From Malus domestica (lineage: Eukaryota > Streptophyta > Magnoliopsida > Rosales > Rosaceae): a stretch of DNA of 64,000 nt. Made by a program: the position numbers and the translations under genes. Within the stretch, counting starts at the first letter, position 1; each line of letters starts with the position of its first letter. Below are positions 23,101 to 34,829 of this stretch, piece by piece. The notes below the pieces were generated by a model. The model searched no databases, was not told the DNA's origin, and saw nothing but the letters and a program-made list of their open reading frames with translations. The stretch spans positions 10,062,501 through 10,126,500 of the forward strand of contig NC_091672.1 of NCBI RefSeq assembly GCF_042453785.1, read 5' to 3'.

Positions 23101-25139
23101 GAATTACTGGCTGGAGAGAACGCCCAGCTTCAAAGATTTGTGGCGGAGTTGAGTTTTCTCTGAACCAAGAAGCTGGGTTTTGGAATTTGCAGACTGATAT
23201 TTTCAGAGTTGGTGAGGGTGTGGGAGGAAGATAAATGTTTTCAAACAATAATAAAATTAATAAAAAGCATGTAATAATTAATCAATAAAAATTTGAAACT
23301 GCTGTCAATTTTGACAGCAAGGGTGAGAGCTGCCATTCCATGTCATGCCACATCAAATTTGGTTTTTCGGTTGGAAAACAATGTTGCTGCCTTTTTTTAC
23401 TGTTAATGATGATTTGGACATTTTGACTTGGCAGTAGAGAACCTGTCAAAATAAAGTGATAATTATGCTCCTCTCTTTGGGCTTCAGTTACTAAAGAATT
23501 TAAAGACGTGTCTTCTCTTGTATTTTGCATAATTGGAGAGCAGCCGTTATCTAATTCTGTGCTGCTATCTTCCTTTCCCCATTGTAATTTTTTTTTTCCT
23601 TTTGATATTAGAATGATAATGTTTCTATTTAAAAAAGTGATAAGTTGTAGCTGTTTAGATTGAGTCCTTGAAGCAGGTTTGTTGCGGTCAGTTTGTACTT
23701 AGTTTAGAATTTCAAACAGTAAAGTCTCACCCAGACATTTTAAAGTCAGTACTTGAAACCCCAAACTCTCACCAGTTATTAGTTCAACCCTACCAGCTGC
23801 TATTTGTAGCTGTTACCTGAGGAGGTATTGCATCATTCTTTGTATTGTTTTTCTGTGGTGAGAAGTGGGATTTCTCGGTGGAACTTCACAGCTTCACAAG
23901 TAAACATATTTATTTAAAAGGAATTGTTCAGAAGGATTGGTTCTGAAAGAATGTTTTTGATTGCATGATGTCATAATTAATGAGGCAATGTTCATATGAA
24001 TTAGAACAATAGTAAATTAGAAAAACCACATGGACAACGACAAAATTTACACAAAAACACTTCAAAAGCTCAATAGGAGAAAAAGCCCTTTTCTATCCAC
24101 TTGTCATACTCTAATTGATTCTTAGTTGTGAAATTCTTTTGGTGCCCTTAACCTTACAAAGTCGGCCTGGGTTTTTTTACCTAAAGTATTTGTAGCTGTT
24201 ACCTTAGCCTCTCCATAAATTGGGGTAAGGCTAGCCGACATTCACCTCTCCCAGACCCTGCGTAAAGCGGGAGCCTTATGCACTGGGTACGACCTTTTTT
24301 TTTTATTGAGCTTGAAGTCTTTTTCTCTAAAGTGTAATGCTTTCAAGGGCTTCTAAGGGGCCCTTAGAACAATCGTATCTTGAGCTAGTGGCACTGTTCA
24401 ATATACATTGTCTGAGATTATGTGTATATATATGGGTTTTGGATATGAACATATGCCTTGCCTTGTAATCCTAGGTCAGGAGCTCTCTGCGCTTCTCGCA
24501 GGCATGCTTCCTGGACGGAGCATTGTAGTGAAAGCAAACAAACTTCAACAAGAAACAACCTTTTGTCTGTTGCAGCTCAAGACAACTCATTAACCTGCAG
24601 ATGTCCTCCACTTAACCCCTTGCCCCTTTTTTCTTCCAGTTCTCCATTTTAATTTCCCTCTCTTTGACACTATTTTGGAAATACCTAAACACTGTATTTT
24701 CCTTTTTTATCTTTATGATATATGATATCTATGTGTCACAGCCTTTCTAATTCTGTCCCGTAGACCCTGTAACTGCACCCACCGTTCTTTTTTTTCTTCT
24801 TGCTTTTCTTTCATTCTTGGGTTTTGTTTGTAATTAACTAGTTTCTAAAAGCTTTTCTTAACCTGCTTGTGCTTTATAATAAATTCTCAAAATGAGAGTA
24901 CTTTTTTAACCTGCTCAGGTATTTCTTCGAGTGACTAGTTATCTAATTGTTGTTCTGGAAAGCTAGTTTCTGGATTAACATCCGAACTTATGTTGTTGAT
25001 AGCAGATGGGCAACAGATTGCTACTGTATCACATGACCGAACCATCAAACTGTGGTCCAGCCGTTCCAACAAGAAGGATCAAGCAATGGATGTGGATTAC
25101 AGTACCAATGAGAAGGATCAGGCAATGGATGCGGATTAG
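20122..25139 (+). CDS. PRP4: U4/U6 small nuclear ribonucleoprotein PRP4-like (WD40) protein
   Basis: Five exons join in phase: 20122-20882, 21216-21669, 21764-21961, 22077-22158, 25006-25139, giving 542 residues. All introns are GT-AG. The N-terminus is Pro/Ser/Asp-rich. Residues about 100-135 form the splicing-factor motif (LRRLGEPITLFGE) found in PRP4. Residues about 240-525 form seven WD40 repeats (KLWSMP, RLWNTEG, RLWDVE, RVWDLRTG, RIWDLR, KIWSARD, KLWSSR). The family protein is part of the U4/U6-U5 tri-snRNP and is needed for pre-mRNA splicing in the nucleus. The Arabidopsis homologue (LACHESIS/EMB2776) is essential in gametophyte and embryo and has about the same length. Intron 4 is 2.85 kb and carries repeats. 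The Met at 20122 is the first in a long open exon after a CT-rich leader. ALG7 converges on it, 0.97 kb away between stop codons. Confidence 0.95.
22562..23376. mobile_element. Degenerate MITE-like insertion in PRP4 intron 4
   Basis: The left edge GACCATCTCCAAAGGAGATG and the segment AAATTTGATGGCCTATGTGG partly match the reverse complement of the right edge (CCAACCGAAAAACC, AAATTTGATGTGGC). This is the layout of common plant MITEs whose ends read GACCATCTCCAAC. Ends and target duplication are uncertain. The interior (about 22850-23240) is unlike the arms and may be a separate acquired fragment; its plus strand reads LAGENAQLQRFVAEL, source unknown. Confidence 0.4.
24196..24304 (+). mobile_element. 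Au-type SINE, 5'-truncated
   Basis: The segment reads CCATAAATTGGGGTAAGGCT, then CCGACATTCACCTCTCCCAG, then GCACTGGGTACGACC and a run of T. This is the 3' half of the Au SINE family of flowering plants, including its T-rich tail. The tRNA-like 5' part with Pol III boxes is missing. It sits in PRP4 intron 4 in the sense orientation. Confidence 0.75.
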
Positions 25140-26110
25140 GACCTGCCCAATTCTAGATAAACTTTCAAAAGATGGTAAAGAGGTGGCGGTTACTTGTAGA
25201 TGCATGGATTATAGTGGAGACAGTTTCGTCAAGGCTAAAGCTTCTGTTCGAGTTTAAGATCATAACGTTGGTTCTAGCTTTTAAAATCATAAGGTACATG
25301 AGATGATGTCCCTTAGAACATGAAAAACATGTACAATGCTTCTTGAGCTGTCTTCAGACACAACCCTTGCTAACTGGCAGATATCTGTGTTCAAGTTAAT
25401 TTTTTAATTGTGAAGGAACCCAGGTGGAAGAGGGTTTTTGTTAAACTGCCAAAATCCTCCCTGAACTTGTACTTGGCTTTCGATTATTCGTTTTGTTATG
25501 TAATGTTGAAGGCTTGCGGTTCTTGTTATTTTCGTTGACGTATTGTGAATTGTTAGGGAAACACTGGGTTGATTCGCGCAAGGTGTCGTCTCTCCGATGG
25601 TTTCGTGTGTTTTCGGTGAAATTTTCCGATTGTTTTAAACTCGGATGTAAAGCTTTCCCTTTTGTTGTGAGTTTATCTGATGCTGACCAAAGATAGAGCT
25701 CGTGAAACACTAACAAGCGACGAAAAAGAGGCCGATGTGCGTATGTTCAAGGATCAAGACTACTTAAAAAACAATCACCGCTAGTTGCAAACGACAGCTC
25801 ACGACCCGCATCACCGATAATCTTTTTAAAAATTAGGTTTGATTTTCTCAAAAAATAAAAGTACATATTTCAACTTCAAGTGCCAAAATACAAATTTTGT
25901 CTGTCTAAATTTAACGTTTATCATCTTTCTTTAACATAGTATAAACAAATATAAGTTGGAACCATCTTAAGGATGTCAAAATTTCAAACCAGTCATTTGT
26001 ATTTTAACCAAAAAATGTTCTCTCTAGCAGCCATCGACTCGCCTGCGGGAAATTATACACTACAACATGCTTCCACCGATTAGACCCAAGTTACTTTCAT
26101 CTCTTCCGCC

Positions 26111-27374
26111 TCATTTGTACCAGCCAGCAAGGAAAAACCTCAGCAGGAAACAGAAGCAGCATGCCATAGCCTGTTGCATGAATGCATCCAAAACATGTGA
26201 TTTTTAAATAACGCGATTAAAACGCAAGCATGCACGTGAACCCAAAGAGAAGAAACAAAAGGGTGACCAAGAAGAACACCCGAGATAACAAAACACAACA
26301 AAAGCATGGAAAAAACAACCAACTCAACAGTGCTCGTAAAGGACCTAAGACCAACTAGAACGTAGCCACTTTTCACTCGAGTGAAATTCTCTGGGAAACT
26401 GAAGCCCAGAGAACAGACAAAAACTGAACTCTATCCCAAAGAACCTCCATACCAGTACCTGTCCGGATTGAACACACAGAATATCTTAACAAGTTTCTTG
26501 AATGCATCCAAGGTACAGAACAGTGGGTTGCAAATGTTGAATAACACAACATTACTACAAATGTGCATTATCTTCGGACACCAGGTTAACCGTTTGTAAA
26601 ACCACTAAAAACCCACTCTAAAGAGATGGATACATGTTTAAAGCAATCTATCAAGACTTAAACCCCTGGCAAGAGGTTAGAATTAGAATAGCCATGGGTT
26701 TGATCCAAAGCCAATGTACCAAGAAAACAATCAACTGAGACTTAACCGCACCATATTGGGGTGAAATACATGGATCCTTAATTCACTATGTGGGCGTCTT
26801 AGTACCCGATTCTCCAAATACATCTGAGAAGCATATTCATGATATATTAGAATATCTAGTTGGGGTACATTGTAAATTTATAAGGATAATTCAGCTTGAT
26901 CAACTTATAAGGGTAGGGGCCTGACTGACATGGCATTATCAAAATGGGAAACAGAAACACTCATGCGCTGGAAGGATTAAGGTAGTTCAGCTGGATCTTT
27001 CCCTATTGCTTAAAAATGCAGGTTATAGGCAAAACTAGCATGAATAATCACCTGGAAAACTAGAAGAGAGACGCAAAGTGACTTCTCCGTCATCCTGCCA
27101 AATTGTCTTAGAAAAAGGTTTACAACTGTCCCATCCTTTGTCCCAGTCAGAAGTCCAGTTTCAGGATCAAACCTGAAGTAAAAAGACATGCGAGACGTTT
27201 ATAAGGATCATTCCCATAAGATGCCTGAGGCAATTCCTAAACTGTTTGTTAGAATTTTTACAAAGTTACCTAGGCAAACGATGCCGTGGACATGGAACAA
27301 TTCCAGCAAGCTGAAAAAACGAAACAGTATAAGATGCCTTGCATCTCATGAATTTTAGATGTCATGTGTGTGAA

Positions 27375-27415
<41 letters not shown>

Positions 27416-30400
27416 AGAGAGTCAAACCTGGGGCACTGACAAGAGAAAGTTCAATACTTGAGGTGCAAAGAATATCAGGAGTGTTTCGCTGAACCAAAAT
27501 TAGAAAGAAGAAAAGAGTTAATCATCAACGACTGTATGACTGCTAGAAATTAGTGTACAAAAAGTACATACAAGGAAAGAAACAGCCTCATTGCATAGGG
27601 TGTACATTGTTAATTTTTACTACGTTCTGTGGGCTCAGCTCATAAGAATTATACTTTGACCCCTTCATTCGATGCAAATACTTCATACTTAATCTCTTTA
27701 CCTAGAAGATGATCATGACAAGATCAACTATTTCTTTCTCACAAATTGCACCTAAGTAGTACAGCTTAAGGTTCACTTCTTAAACATCTTTCTGTTATGA
27801 GAGTATACATGAGAGGAAAAATGACCCCTCTGATATGAGATTTTTAGGGTTAAGCAAAAGCAGAAACAACCATATTTGCATAAAAATAAAAAGATAAAAT
27901 GAGAAATTATTAATTGAAACAAGAGAGCATAATTTTGACCTTCCAGCCATGTCACAGATTTGAAAGAAAGAAACAACGAATTCACCCTAGTTCCTTTTAG
28001 CTATGCAAAATTGTGAGTTCCAGTTAGAGAACTGTATAGTGATAAGGATTCCCCATATTACGGCAGGCCACAATAAAAAATATGCAAATTAAGATCCACA
28101 TCATTTGTATCAAAAGTGAAATTGAAAGCATAGTTAGTAAAATACATAACAGGTATTGTATGTGAAAAATACATACGTGTATTATTTGGCAACTTTGCCA
28201 AAAAAAATAGTTTGAAAAATTCGGCCATTTTTTAAATATTAATATTTTATGTATTTACAATATATATTTATTTTCAGTTCTTTGATAATATGTTGAAAAT
28301 CAGTATAGAAAATGCGATTTTTATATGTTTTATTGAAAAATGTGTCAAATTAACATGCATTAAAAGCAAAAAATATGTATGTTCGTGTATAATACGTGTA
28401 GAGTAATTTGGAGGTATAAAAAACGTGCAGTTTAACGAATCATTAAAACGTGCAAGGAAAACAAAATTTTTTTATTAAAAATATGTATGTACATGTATAA
28501 TACGAGTATTATACGCGAATTTACTAACTATAATTGAAAGATGATTGAGAACGCACCTAAAATGGCCTAAAATCCCAGCTACAGCCATCGTCATTCCAGC
28601 AAAATATGTGTAAGTATCTCCAACAAAAGCTGAAGAAGGATACCTAAATAAAGAGAAACGAAAATGTTAAAAGTCTATGAAGAAAGCCATATGCATAAGC
28701 AACTTAGTACATAAATACAACAAGCAGCATCACCAGTTGTAAGCGAACAATCCCAAAGAGGTGGCTAGTAAGGGTTGGACAAGATAAATAGAGAATGCAT
28801 GTGCCATCTTGTACTCAGAATCTGCAGATGCCCCAATTTGCATGATATTATGTATTAAAATCTGCAGATCAGTCACACGAGTCATTTTCATAACAGAGTT
28901 GGACTGCAACTGTTTCTTAAATCTGTATGCTTACAGCAGCTGCAATAACGACCGTCTGCCCAACTTCAAGACCATTCAAGCCAGCATGAATATTTATGGA
29001 GTTTGTACAAAAAACCGCCAAAAGTCCCATGTATAGTTTATAAATCCATCCTTCACATTAACGAGGAACATATTTATGATGAAGGATAAGAATTCATTTG
29101 TTAAAATTACAAGTGTGGTAAACATTTTGGAGATTACTGCATATAAATAGATAATTTCAATTGCTATCTCGTGCATATGATCAATTTATCTATTGTTTCC
29201 TCAATCACATAACAGAAAGATGCAGAACTTACAAGTTTCCCTATGTCTCTGTTTACAAGATTCATCCTAGTGACTCAGTTTGATCTAATTTATAGTCAAT
29301 ATTCGTGCCAGTGAATGATAACTGTAATTGTTAAGAAAGAACCTAAAAAACCTAAATCACTTCCACTACACGTTAAAAAAGAATTATTTAAAGAATCAGA
29401 TCAGATAAATGGAATAACTCCATAGGTGCAAATGCTAATAATTGGTCTGATTCCTTGAAAATCAGAATTGCTGAGCCTAATGTATATGCTAGCAACATAA
29501 TTACTGCCAAGTACGTGGTTACCTTCTAGTGCACACTTTTATATGCTCAATACTTCCAGAGATAACACATAAACATAGGAGATATCTTTTCCATTTCCCC
29601 CAGAGAGATATACACTTTGTACAAATTACATCCTTTACATTTTCTGTTTATGATACTTTGAGATCTTAATGGCCATCTCACTACAATTACGTGAGGGAAA
29701 ATTAACAGAATTGATCCTAGCATCCTTATTGGTGTGTGTGTATTAGAGGGAGAGGGCAGTATGACGACAGTAACTGTATTGTAGTTGAGTAACTATATTG
29801 CGAGAATACCTAGATCCAAAACCTCTAGCCCAGCATATGGAACAAGAGGCTTTGGTATGACGATAGTTGTATGTCCAGCATAGGCCATCAGCAGAGGTAG
29901 AGCTGCAATGGATGGCAGAACTAATTTCCTGCTCTTCATAATTACAAGAAAGCACACAGGAATAAAATATAGCATTAATCAGAAGAGCCGTTCTGAACAT
30001 AAAATGCTATTAAGTGGTAATCTAGATTAGTGACCGGATACTCACACCCTCCAAGGTACATCAAGGACATCATCTACAAATCCAAGCAATACCATAAAGC
30101 ATATGGATGCTAATGCTGCATTGTATTCGACAAGCCACTGCATGATTCACATATTTAACACTTTAGTCTTCCATCATAAAAAAATAGTCACAATTTGCAG
30201 ACATAAAGTTCAATACAAGAAACCTTTAAAGCTGATGTCACAAAATAATAAAATTTGTCCAAGTGTTCTCAAAGACATGCCTTGAGGCGAGCTTTATGGC
30301 AACGTAGGTCAAAAACAATTAGGCACACCTGATATACGAAATGCTCTAAAGGCGTACGGCTTTTTGGTGAATTGTACGCTTGTTGCGCTTTTGTGTGAAA

Positions 30401-32149
30401 GACTTCGAGGTTAAGCCTCACAAGCTTCTGGATTTCTAGGATTTTCCACTCCACCCATTGCCTTGCCAGAGGCTAGAGGAAGTTTCAGAGCCTACATGGT
30501 GTTCAGATGGGGTTGTCAGCAGTTCTGAATCGTTTTGCTCCAGCTCTTCCTAAGGCCATAAGGCAATGGCCAAGGACCAAAATGAAATTTAAACCCCCAT
30601 GTATTTAAGGTTTAAATTAAACAAAGCTAACTTTCCAATTTTGTCACTTTAATATCTTTTTTTTGTTCTTTTTTACCTTCTTTCAAGTAAAAAGGTTCAG
30701 ATAAATAAGAAAATGAATTAAAATGAATTCTTTTGAGATGTTAGTTACCAGAAGTGCCATATTTATAACTTCATCTGAGGCCTCTAGTTGAACCAAGTCA
30801 GCTCTAATCACCACCAGTGAACTTCCCTCTATGCCACTTACATCACTAACCACACCAAAGTAATGACCATCTCCTACAACATTAAGCCTGCCTTGATAGC
30901 ATTATAACACTACCATTTACAAAAGGATGCCTATTTCGGGAAGCATGTCCATGGCTCCATTGAGATTGACTATGATCTTAGTATGCAGTCATATCTTTCT
31001 CCCTGCCCATTGGCTTCCTAAGTAGCAATAGCCTTCATTCACGCCCTTAATTATGTAAATAACTACATTAAACAATTTGACAAAAATAAAGAACAAACCG
31101 ACATAAAGCGTCTCGTGTCACCAAGAACTAAAAGTTTCATCGTTGAGCTAAAAGCTACTGCAGAAGTAGTAAACTGGCATAAAATGTATGTTCCTGAGAT
31201 CAATGAAAAATAGCACACTTACATTTGAATCTGCAGTGAAGTTAAAATACTGAAATAAGATTCCCAAGACCAAGAAGACAATTCCAACAACAATACCCAG
31301 TGACTCAGGCCTGAAAACCAAAAATGGAGCCATGATTATCAAAAATAAAATACATCGGAAGCATGAAGCATCAGATCAATAAACATGAGAAGGTATATTT
31401 TGGAAAGTAAAACAGGATCTTCTCCAATAAACAATGAGTATTTCCAGAACAAACCTTATGTCAATCAATCGAGAATCGAAAATGCAAAACCAAATACAAA
31501 ACTATGGATGACAATCACTGCACTCAATTGTCAAATATATGGAATTTTGTATCTAATTAAAATCTTCATAACCAACAGTCTAAGCAACAAGCTCGAAAGT
31601 CTCGAAACACAAGACAGTTGAGGTGCAAATTAGAATGCAACATACCGTATTCATTGCCATGGTCAAATCCTCAAGGTAACAAACATATATCCAGTTCATG
31701 AATTCAACGAAAACTAATTCCAGTACATACCCACTTCATAATTTCAATAAAAGGATAATTTAGCGAAAAAAAATTTGAAAAAATACTCACACTTTGACAG
31801 TGCCCTGAGGGGTACCCTTCTTGTTAATATCGTAGCCAAAGAGATTGCGCCGGAGGACGTATCTGGAAGCGACGGGGATCATCTTAACGGTGACGAAGAA
31901 CCCGGCAAGGCTGAGACCAGCATTGATGAGAATCGATTTGCGAAGCTCTGCTTCGATCTTGTAGTGGTAGAAGAGGAGGTAAAAGTATGGGACTGAGAAG
32001 AAGAGCACGAGCTTCAGAATTAGGCCTGACTTTGGTGGTGCAATCGGCGGCTCTGCTAATGTGGGTTCTTGGGGTTTTGGCCGTGCGGCGGTCTCGTCTG
32101 GTTTGGTTTGTGCCGATGAGTCTGTTGAAGCTCGCTTTCGAGCTACCAT
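26111..32149 (-). CDS. ALG7: UDP-GlcNAc:dolichyl-phosphate GlcNAc-1-phosphotransferase
   Basis: Eleven exons join in phase: 32149-31791, 31310-31223, 30137-30046, 29928-29810, 29050-28935, 28861-28734, 28643-28557, 27488-27428, 27310-27270, 27172-27052, 26170-26111. The product is 423 residues, close to the plant family length of about 430. The enzyme transfers GlcNAc-1-phosphate to dolichyl phosphate in the ER membrane, the first step of N-glycan assembly, and is the target of tunicamycin. Visible signatures are DDVLD at 171-175 (metal/substrate-binding acidic motif), [13 protein letters not shown] at 236-248, GDT at 309-311 and the loop motif PRHRLPR at 358-364. Many hydrophobic segments fit a polytopic membrane protein, starting with [14 protein letters not shown] in exon 1. 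The tail FFLAGWYK is typical. A CT-rich leader precedes the start. The 5' ends of ALG7 and the coiled-coil gene are divergent. Confidence 0.95.
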
Positions 32150-32558
32150 GGCTCTCTCTCTCCTCTCGCCTCTCTCCTCTCTCTCTGTGATGATCTGAGT
32201 AATAGTTTCTAGTCTTTTATTGAAACTCTGCGTTTAGACTCGGCAAATCATGACTCATGACTCATGACTGTCCAGTTACGTTTCTTCACCTCGTCATTGC
32301 ACCAGTAGCACGCTGCCAGCTCATCATCCTCGTATTTATCCATCCATCGTATATCGTACGGTCAAAAATTATTATAATTTTTTTATTCAAAATTAAACAA
32401 AAATAATACTCAACGAAAATTGACTGCACGATATACAATAAACAGATAGAATGTAAAGATTTTTAGAGTCCTCACAATGAGGATTTGGAAATAATCTTTT
32501 GTAAGGATCCGGAGAGGATCCTCATCCATTTTGATCAACCAATTTGATGATGTTGGGT

Positions 32559-32756
32559 GGAACCAGATCCCCTCCAAACCCTTGTAAATTGAGTTTGCTG
32601 AGCAAAGGATCCGGACCGTTGAAATTTAATCCAACGGCTACAAACAGGGAGCCCTCTAAAAGTTATAATAATTATAACCGTTAAATCAAATTTCAACTGC
32701 CCGAATCCTTAGCTCAGTAGGCTCAGTTTACAAGGGTCCGGAGGGGATCCGGTTCC
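32559..32756. mobile_element. 198-bp Mutator-like MITE with 9-bp target duplication
   Basis: The left arm GGAACCAGATCCCCTCCAAA and the reverse complement of the right arm GGAACCGGATCCCCTCCGGA continue to pair for about 70 bases. Perfect ATGTTGGGT copies flank it at 32550-32558 and 32757-32765. A 9-bp duplication with long terminal inverted repeats is the Mutator (MULE) pattern. There is no coding capacity. It lies 0.4 kb upstream of ALG7. Confidence 0.85.
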
Positions 32757-32765
32757 ATGTTGGGT

Positions 32766-33750
32766 CCATAAATACTTACACCTAGTTTGAATTTGGTATG
32801 TTAACTAAATTTGGTCCTGAATTTTGTGTAAATAAATGTCTTTTTATTTTCACAAAAAAAAAGTGTCTGTTTATACTTAAAATATATATAATTTAATCAT
32901 AAACTACAAAATAGAATGACATTTATATATTATGAAGTATTAGAACATAATGAAAATATGGAATTTAACAAGTCTCTTACAATTTATTTTTTTTTAAAAT
33001 GCAAAATGAAAGTTATCTATTTTCTGTCTAAGTGAGTTGCAACTTAGACGGGTGCCTAGGCAAGTCTAGGTGGGCTAGGTGGGTGCCTAGACGGGTTTGG
33101 GCGGGTTAGGCGGGTGTTTAGGCGGTCCGTGCACCTCAGCAGGTTTAGGCGTTCTCTCTTAATTTTCAAATGTCTAAGCATTAATCGGGATGGTAACTAG
33201 CCACCTAGTGCCTAGGCGGGGATTTAGTGTTAACAACCCATTCTTCCAAGGTGAGTAGAGAGGAACCCAAGGCTATCTCATGGCTGCTCCCAAATCCTAA
33301 GGTGATGGAGAATCCAAATCTAGACTCGTGGTAGTATTTGAATCTAAGCTGCAGACATGTGGACTTGAAGCTTGAAAATGGTTACTAAATAAGATTTTAG
33401 TTTTCAGAAAACTGAAATCTTATTGGATATTTAACAATCCATTGAGTTTCTAAAATTTTGTTTTACATTTTGGCTTTTAGTGTTTATTTATTTTTTTAAA
33501 CTGGAAGTCGTTATCATGATTTGAGTGAAAACTGAAAACGAAAACTAAAAAATAAAAATGAAACGAATAGTTAACAAACACCCTTGAAATTTTACAAATT
33601 AACCGTCAGTTTACGCTTTTGGTTTTTAGTCAAAAAAAAAAAAAAAAGATTTCAATTTTTAAACAGAAAACGAAATGATAAAGAAAGCCCAAGTACACCT
33701 ACTAATTTCTAAGCCTCCCCCATAATCATTAGCCCAATTAGCCCAAATAC
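32766..33750. other. Spacer with CCTAGGCGG-rich repeat
   Basis: 33040-33235 is a degenerate tandem run of GGGTGCCTAGG/GGCGGGTTAGGCGG motifs that stands out as GC-rich against the AT-rich surroundings. It looks like a dispersed plant repeat. The rest is AT-rich with A runs; no gene is seen. Confidence 0.45.
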
Positions 33751-33819
33751 CCATAGGCCCTCGTCTGGCACTCTCTCTTTCAAACGCTTCGTCCTTCGTG
33801 GTTCGTGCGACTGAGCTCT

Positions 33820-33848
33820 GCTCTCTCTCTCACACACACACACACACT
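33820..33848. repeat. CT/CA microsatellite, probable leader of the downstream gene
   Basis: CTCTCTCTCT is followed by an ACACACAC run about 1.0 kb before the coiled-coil start codon. An acceptor-like TTCTGCAG at about 34345 and TTTGCAG at about 34398 suggest a 5' UTR intron between here and the start codon. This is inferred only. Confidence 0.4.
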
Positions 33849-34829
33849 CAGGTGAACCTCTCCCTCTCCAAAGCTCTATTTCTCTCTTCCACTCTCTATC
33901 TGTCTTACTGGGTTCTTTTATGGGTTAAAATCTGTTGCGGGTTTTTGTTTAATTTTAAGTTTTGATCATGATTTTGGTCAAGTTTGAGCTGTGATTTGGT
34001 GGGTATTTTTCTAGGGTTTCATATCAAGGGGTATTTTTTTTTTCTTTTTGGGATTTTGAAAAATTTCTAACACAATCAATTTTTTAGTCAATTTGTTTCT
34101 TAGTATGTACGAGTGTGGACCAAATGTCATCAAATTTCCTACGAATTCCTGCCTGAAAACCATAAATATCTTAAATTTCTGCTAATGAAATTAAGTTAGT
34201 AAAAAGTCTATCCAATTTTCATCTGTTTATTAGCTATACTGTCATATATGAAATTCAACATCCAGGTCCTAAAGTTTGGATTTTAAAGCCTTACCTGATC
34301 TGCACCACTTTCATACTTACTATCGTTTGTTCTTTATTCTGCAGGACTCAACAACATTTCATTTGCCGTATTTTTTGGTCAATAATTTCATTTGCAGGTT
34401 AGTCTCTTCATACATATAATACATGTGTGTGTGTGTGTGTGTGTGTGTATTATATAGATATGTTTATCTGCACTGATTGGGTTGTGATATAATTGACTGC
34501 TTTATATATGTATGTGTCCATGTTGATAAGAAAAAATAGGGGTTGTAAGAAAAAGCACGGATATAAAACGATTAACTGAAAAACCACACGGATATATGCA
34601 ATTCCTTGATATATTTTATATCATTATATGTGTCTGGTGGTTCTCCCTCACTTTTCTGGTGCTGTGATGAAGTGTTCCAATTTTATTTTTTTCCCCATTT
34701 TGTTGGCCTTTTTTAAGGTTGTATAATACGGATTTCCGTATGATATGAGTATTATATGTTTGAGCTGCAGAAAATGTGTTTTTTTTCCATGTCTATTGAA
34801 CCAGTACCGAATACGGGCATTAACTAACG

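Noticed and set aside
30270-30480. Possible exon or gene in ALG7 intron 2
   Set aside because: The segment (GAGGCGAGCTTTATGGC, then AGGCGTACGGC) has no splice-compatible frame and resembles a dispersed repeat; ALG7 exons join in phase without it.
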